Source: Actinopolymorpha pittospori
GTDB taxonomy: Bacteria > Actinomycetota > Actinomycetes > Propionibacteriales > Actinopolymorphaceae
Length of the DNA stretch: 64,000 nucleotides
Reading direction: 5' to 3'
Assembly: GCF_014873875.1 (NCBI RefSeq)
Contig: NZ_JADBEM010000001.1
Span: forward strand, 8,432,001 to 8,496,000
Below, one piece after another: positions 61,995-64,000 of the stretch. The first letter of the stretch is position 1, and every line of letters begins with the position of its first letter. A program made the translations under genes and the position numbers. The notes under the pieces are model-generated. The model ran no database searches and was not told the DNA's origin. It saw only the letters and a list, made by a program, of their open reading frames with translations.

Positions 61995-63587
61995 CTAGGG
62001 GGACGGCGGATCCGCAGGGTCCGGCACGGCCGTGACTCGCGGGTCCGCCTCCCCCGACCGTCGCCCGAAGGTGTCGTGGGCTCTCCTTCCACGCCCCTCA
62101 CCTGACCCGGCTGACTCACCCGCCCCGCCCGCGCCGTCGCGCGGAAGTCGCACCTGCGCCCGTACGCCGGGACCAGCGTCACCGAGCGTGACCGTTCCCC
62201 CGTGGAGGCGCACCAGCTCCCGGACGATGGCGAGCCCCAGCCCGCTGCCTCCGTCGTCGCGGGCCCGGGCGCCGTCGAGGCGGGTGAACCGGTCGAAGAC
62301 CCGCTCCCGGTCCGGTTCCGGGATTCCCGGCCCGTCGTCGGCGACGGTGAGCAGGACCGCGCCGTCGGGGGCCTCCACGCTGACGCGGACGCCGGTCGTG
62401 GCGTGGCGTACGGCGTTGTCGAGGAGGTTGCCGAGCAACTGCCGCAGCGCGTCCGGCGTACCCGTGACCCAACCCGGCTGGGCGGCGACCACACCGACCG
62501 GGACCCGCGCGTCGGAGTAGCGCCCGACCACCTCGGCGGCGAGGGCGGCCACGTCGACGCGCGCGGTGGGCGGCGGGAGGGCGCCCTCGTCGGCGCGGGC
62601 GAGCAGGAGAAGGTCGTTGGTGAGGCGGCCGAGCCGGTCGAGGTCGGTGAGCAGGTCGTTCGCGGTCTCCGTCCAGTCGGTGCCGGCGCCGAGCCGGTTG
62701 GCCACCTCGAGCTGGGTTCGCATGCTGGCGAGCGGGCTGCGCAGTTCGTGCGCGGCGTCGGCGACGAACGCACGCTGCCGGAGCCGGGCCGCCTCCAGCC
62801 GGCCGAGCATGTCGTTCAGCGTCACCGCGAGCCGATGCACCTCGTCGTCCCCGGCCGGTACGGGCAGCCGACGCGCCGAACTCGCCCCGGTGATCTCGGC
62901 GGCGCCGCGACGCAGCGCCTCGACCGGTCGGAGCGTCCAGCCCACGACCCGCCAGGCGACCGCGGCGAGCAGGCCGACCAGGATGGGGAACGCCACCAGC
63001 AGAGTCGTCTTGAACACCGCGACCGACTCGCTCATGCCGCGTGCCGAGACCGCCACCAGCACGCTCCCGCCGGTCGGCCGGTCGACGGGCTGGGCCACGA
63101 CGCGCAGCGGACCCGTCGAACCCACCCGCTCGCCGCCGATCGTCTGGGGCCTGCCGGCTCGCGCGGAGGCAAGGACAGTGGGTTCCAGCAGCGGCACCAG
63201 CCGGTCGGCACCGGCTGACCCCGCCACGACCCGTCCACGGCCGTCGACGACCTGGACGAGTGAGGACGCGCCACCGATCGGGATGGGGTCGGACAGCCGC
63301 CCCGCCCGGACCAGCGCGGCGACGTCGCTCGCGGTCCCGCGTGCGCTCATGTCGAGATTGCGTTGCAGGCTGAAGGACAGCGTCTGCACCAGGACGAGGC
63401 CACCGAGGCCGAGGCCGACCGCGAGTCCGGCCGAACCGATCAGGATGAGGCGCGCGCGCAGGCTGGCGTGGTGCCACCGGTGGCGTACGGCGCTCAGGCC
63501 GCGCAGGGGTTCTGGTCGTACGCCGCCACCGCCGCGCCGCCGGCCCGCCCATCCTGGTCTCGTCATCCGAGACTCATCCGCATCCAC
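61995..63587 (-). CDS. Two-component sensor histidine kinase (HAMP-HisKA-HATPase)
   Basis: The product is 530 residues from GTG 63587 (or 523 from ATG 63566). It has an N-terminal membrane helix (LILIGSAGLAVGLGLGGLVLVQ), an extracytoplasmic sensor of about 130 residues and a second helix (LLVAFPILVGLLAAVAW). HAMP, then the HisKA phosphoacceptor His in ADAAHELRSPLASM, and a HATPase with N and G boxes (LLGNLLDNAVRHATTG; VADDGPGI; GGSGLGLAIVRELV) follow. Its response-regulator gene precedes it by 15 nt. The signal is unknown. Confidence 0.93.
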   Translation of the reverse strand: MDADESRMTRPGWAGRRRGGGGVRPEPLRGLSAVRHRWHHASLRARLILIGSAGLAVGLGLGGLVLVQTLSFSLQRNLDMSARGTASDVAALVRAGRLSDPIPIGGASSLVQVVDGRGRVVAGSAGADRLVPLLEPTVLASARAGRPQTIGGERVGSTGPLRVVAQPVDRPTGGSVLVAVSARGMSESVAVFKTTLLVAFPILVGLLAAVAWRVVGWTLRPVEALRRGAAEITGASSARRLPVPAGDDEVHRLAVTLNDMLGRLEAARLRQRAFVADAAHELRSPLASMRTQLEVANRLGAGTDWTETANDLLTDLDRLGRLTNDLLLLARADEGALPPPTARVDVAALAAEVVGRYSDARVPVGVVAAQPGWVTGTPDALRQLLGNLLDNAVRHATTGVRVSVEAPDGAVLLTVADDGPGIPEPDRERVFDRFTRLDGARARDDGGSGLGLAIVRELVRLHGGTVTLGDAGPGVRAQVRLPRDGAGGAGESAGSGEGRGRRAHDTFGRRSGEADPRVTAVPDPADPPSP

Positions 63588-63602
63588 GGGTCATCCGCGT
63601 CC

Positions 63603-64000
63603 TCACCCGACCTGGCTGCCCTCGTCGCCGACCAACCGGTAACCCGCGCCACGAACCGTCTCGAGCGCGCCTCGACCGATCTTGCGGCGGAGGTATCCCA
63701 CGTAGACCTCCACGACGTTGGGGTCGGTGTCCTCGGCGGCGTCCCAGACGTGGTCGAGCAACTCGATCTTGGGGACGACTTCGCCGACTCGCCGGATGAG
63801 GTACTCGAGCAACGCGTACTCCCGTGCCGTCAGCACCACCTCGGCACCGGAGAGGGTGACCCGGCGACTGGCCGGGTCGAGTGTGAGCGCACCCGCGGCG
63901 AGCACCGTCGGGCGTTCCGGCGCCCCGCGTCGCAGCAGGGCACGCAGCCTGGCGAGCAGCACGACGTAGGAGAACGGCTTGGTGAGGTAGTCGTCGGCGC
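63603..64000 (-). CDS. OmpR-family response regulator, partial at the window edge
   Basis: The visible C-terminal part holds the end of the receiver domain (ADDYLTKPFSYVVLLARLRAL, with the conserved Lys-Pro). The winged-helix effector follows (LDPASRRVTLSGAEVVLTAREYALLEYLIRR and VEVYVGYLRRKI to GAGYRLV). The start and the phosphoacceptor Asp lie beyond position 64000. It is transcribed with the adjacent kinase. Confidence 0.93.
   Translation of the reverse strand, partial: ADDYLTKPFSYVVLLARLRALLRRGAPERPTVLAAGALTLDPASRRVTLSGAEVVLTAREYALLEYLIRRVGEVVPKIELLDHVWDAAEDTDPNVVEVYVGYLRRKIGRGALETVRGAGYRLVGDEGSQVG

Overview
The window is a chromosomal segment of a high-GC actinobacterium. The evidence is uniformly GC-rich coding with G/C third positions, GTG/TTG starts with GGAGG-type ribosome sites, F420-dependent enzyme families, a DUF2469 gene beside rnhB, a KH-domain gene beside rpsP, and a GlnD/PII/Amt set beside ffh. 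The gene order is closest to what I know from Propionibacteriales/Streptomyces-like genomes; the genus cannot be fixed from sequence alone. No tRNA, rRNA, CRISPR array, phage or insertion sequence was seen.

The backbone runs almost entirely on the minus strand and is the conserved actinobacterial core order. From right to left it reads ftsY, amtB-glnB-glnD, ffh-amidohydrolase, rpsP-khpA-rimM-trmD-rplS, lepB-rnhB-DUF2469, yraN-yifB-dprA-xerC, rpsB-tsf-pyrH-frr-cdsA, rlmN, dxr-rseP-ispG-GNAT. These genes cover protein targeting, nitrogen sensing, ribosome and tRNA maturation, signal peptidase, translation, phospholipid synthesis and the MEP isoprenoid pathway.

Accessory blocks are spliced into this backbone. 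(a) 0-2 kb: a DUF1445 protein and a split AbiEi/DUF559 nuclease-like gene. (b) 6.8-21.5 kb: TetR plus an F420-dependent LLM oxidoreductase, the folate C1 enzymes FolD and PurU, a papain-family protease, a four-helix membrane protein, a Tat-exported phosphoesterase/beta-propeller protein, a PPOX/F420 protein, a heterodimeric ABC exporter and a histidine phosphatase. (c) 33.6-38.6 kb: a ThDP enzyme and an IlvD/Edd dehydratase on the plus strand, with an RraA-like and a LURP-one-like gene. (d) 51.2-59.6 kb: pabB, trxA/merR, gamma-glutamyltransferase with an oligopeptide-binding lipoprotein, a class-III aminotransferase and a GNAT. The right end carries an ECF-like sigma factor and an OmpR/HisKA two-component pair cut by the window edge.

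The most striking observation is the decay of yraN-yifB-dprA (30.1-33.4 kb). Three consecutive genes of the natural-transformation-linked cluster all carry disabling lesions: a TGA at a conserved Trp, a 10-bp tandem duplication, and two single-base frameshifts plus an amber codon. Large backbone genes on both sides are intact. Block (c) separates these three genes from their usual upstream neighbours lepB-rnhB-DUF2469. Two other genes outside the cluster, the AbiEi/DUF559 gene and merR, also carry a frameshift each, so assembly error must be excluded. Other points of interest are a sigma factor with its own C-terminal zinc-finger-like tail, a 76-nt perfect-armed hairpin inside the rpsP operon, and two terminator-like hairpins sharing a loop motif.
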